Positions 7,524 through 7,934 of a stretch of 7,934 bases of DNA are shown here, piece after piece. The stretch comes from Spirochaetaceae bacterium (GTDB taxonomy: Bacteria; Spirochaetota; Spirochaetia; DSM-2461): the NCBI GenBank assembly GCA_016342385.1, contig JAEINM010000177.1, forward strand, positions 1 through 7,934, given 5' to 3'. How positions within the stretch are numbered: the first letter of the stretch is position 1; every line of letters starts with the position of its first letter. The notes beneath the pieces were generated by a model, which saw only the letters and a list, made by a program, of their open reading frames with translations, had not been told where the DNA came from and searched no databases. The position numbers were made by a program, and so were the translations under genes.

Positions 7524-7934
7524 CACACTCTCTGCATAAAGAGGGATAATCCCCTTTTATATGATTCCTGTATACTGATTCACCTTGGGACCAGATACCT
7601 TCCAGACTCTCTTCAAATATATTGCCCAGTTTCATACTGCTTTTCAAGTCTTCTCTGCATAAAGGGATATCACCATTGAGCTTTATAAAAATATCTCTTT
7701 TAATATGCCAGCAGGGATCCCTCTTTAGAGGCGAAAGATCTGTAATTTTCTTTTGTTCAAATTCCCCGCAGAACCAGTCATATTTCTGGATAATGATATT
7801 TTCTGTAATTTTTTTCCAAAAGCGGAAAAAGTTTTCCAGATTGACTTCATTTTCAAGCATTCTTACAGACTGGATCCAGCAGTCATCTCCAAAAAGGTCG
7901 ATAAGAAAATGTGCGGTTTTATAGGCTTCATCAT
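7498..7934 (-). CDS. SPASM-domain protein, C-terminal part (probable radical SAM, spiro-SPASM type)
   Basis: The reading frame is open to the window edge, so only the last 144 residues are seen; an internal ATG at 7860 is not the true start. The visible part ends in a SPASM-like auxiliary iron-sulfur domain. Counting from the first complete codon, cysteines are at 55, 74 (PCWHIKRD), 92 (NGDIPLCRED), 133 and 136 (LCREC). A typical GNIFEESLEGIW segment lies between them. SPASM domains bind extra [4Fe-4S] clusters in radical SAM enzymes that modify peptides or other substrates. The CWHIKRD...GDIPLC pattern recalls the spirochaete-restricted spiro-SPASM family (from memory). The radical SAM core itself, with CxxxCxxC, would lie beyond the window. 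The gene overlaps the glycosyltransferase by 26 bases and is the first visible member of the operon. The substrate is unknown; a role in maturing the glycan or its carrier is inference. Confidence 0.8.
   Translation of the reverse strand, partial: DEAYKTAHFLIDLFGDDCWIQSVRMLENEVNLENFFRFWKKITENIIIQKYDWFCGEFEQKKITDLSPLKRDPCWHIKRDIFIKLNGDIPLCREDLKSSMKLGNIFEESLEGIWSQGESVYRNHIKGDYPSLCRECDEYYTYNF

Overview
The window looks like part of a spirochaete chromosome, most likely a member of the Spirochaetales with moderately AT-rich DNA. The main reason is the last gene, a FlaA periplasmic-flagellum sheath protein, a family characteristic of spirochaetes. It is preceded by an N-acetylmuramoyl-L-alanine amidase and a small GerMN protein. 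From memory (not checked here), the order amidase - small protein - flaA also occurs around flaA in Treponema and Borrelia. The first, partial gene also looks like the spirochaete-restricted 'spiro-SPASM' family.

All seven genes lie on the minus strand, so transcription runs from high to low coordinates. In that order they are: the C-terminal part of a SPASM-domain protein (7934-7498, cut by the window edge); a family-2-like glycosyltransferase (7523-6552); a 792-residue three-part protein made of an SpsF-like nucleotidyltransferase, a PseG/SpsG-like GT-B domain and a zinc-ribbon SAM methyltransferase (6573-4195); an ATP-grasp ligase (4198-2639); an exported amidase (2664-1627); a membrane-anchored GerMN protein (1625-1134); and flaA (1024-35). 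The first six are packed with overlaps of 4-26 bases or a 1-base gap, so they look like one translationally coupled operon whose promoter is outside the window. flaA stands apart behind a 109-base gap. That gap holds a textbook sigma-70 promoter (TTGACA-N16-TATAAT) overlapped by a perfect 12-bp inverted repeat.

The upstream four genes together look like a pathway that makes or attaches an unusual nucleotide-activated sugar. SpsF and PseG domains are typical of nonulosonic-acid-like or spore-coat-polysaccharide-like pathways, and the methyltransferase, ATP-grasp and SPASM proteins would decorate or modify the product. The downstream three genes concern the periplasm: peptidoglycan cleavage, a membrane-anchored GerMN protein and the flagellar sheath. 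The most attractive, still inferential, reading is a spirochaete-specific surface or flagellar glycan locus coupled to cell-envelope and flagellar functions. No RNA genes, CRISPR arrays, insertion sequences or convincing terminators were seen. No stretch longer than 110 bases lacks a gene.
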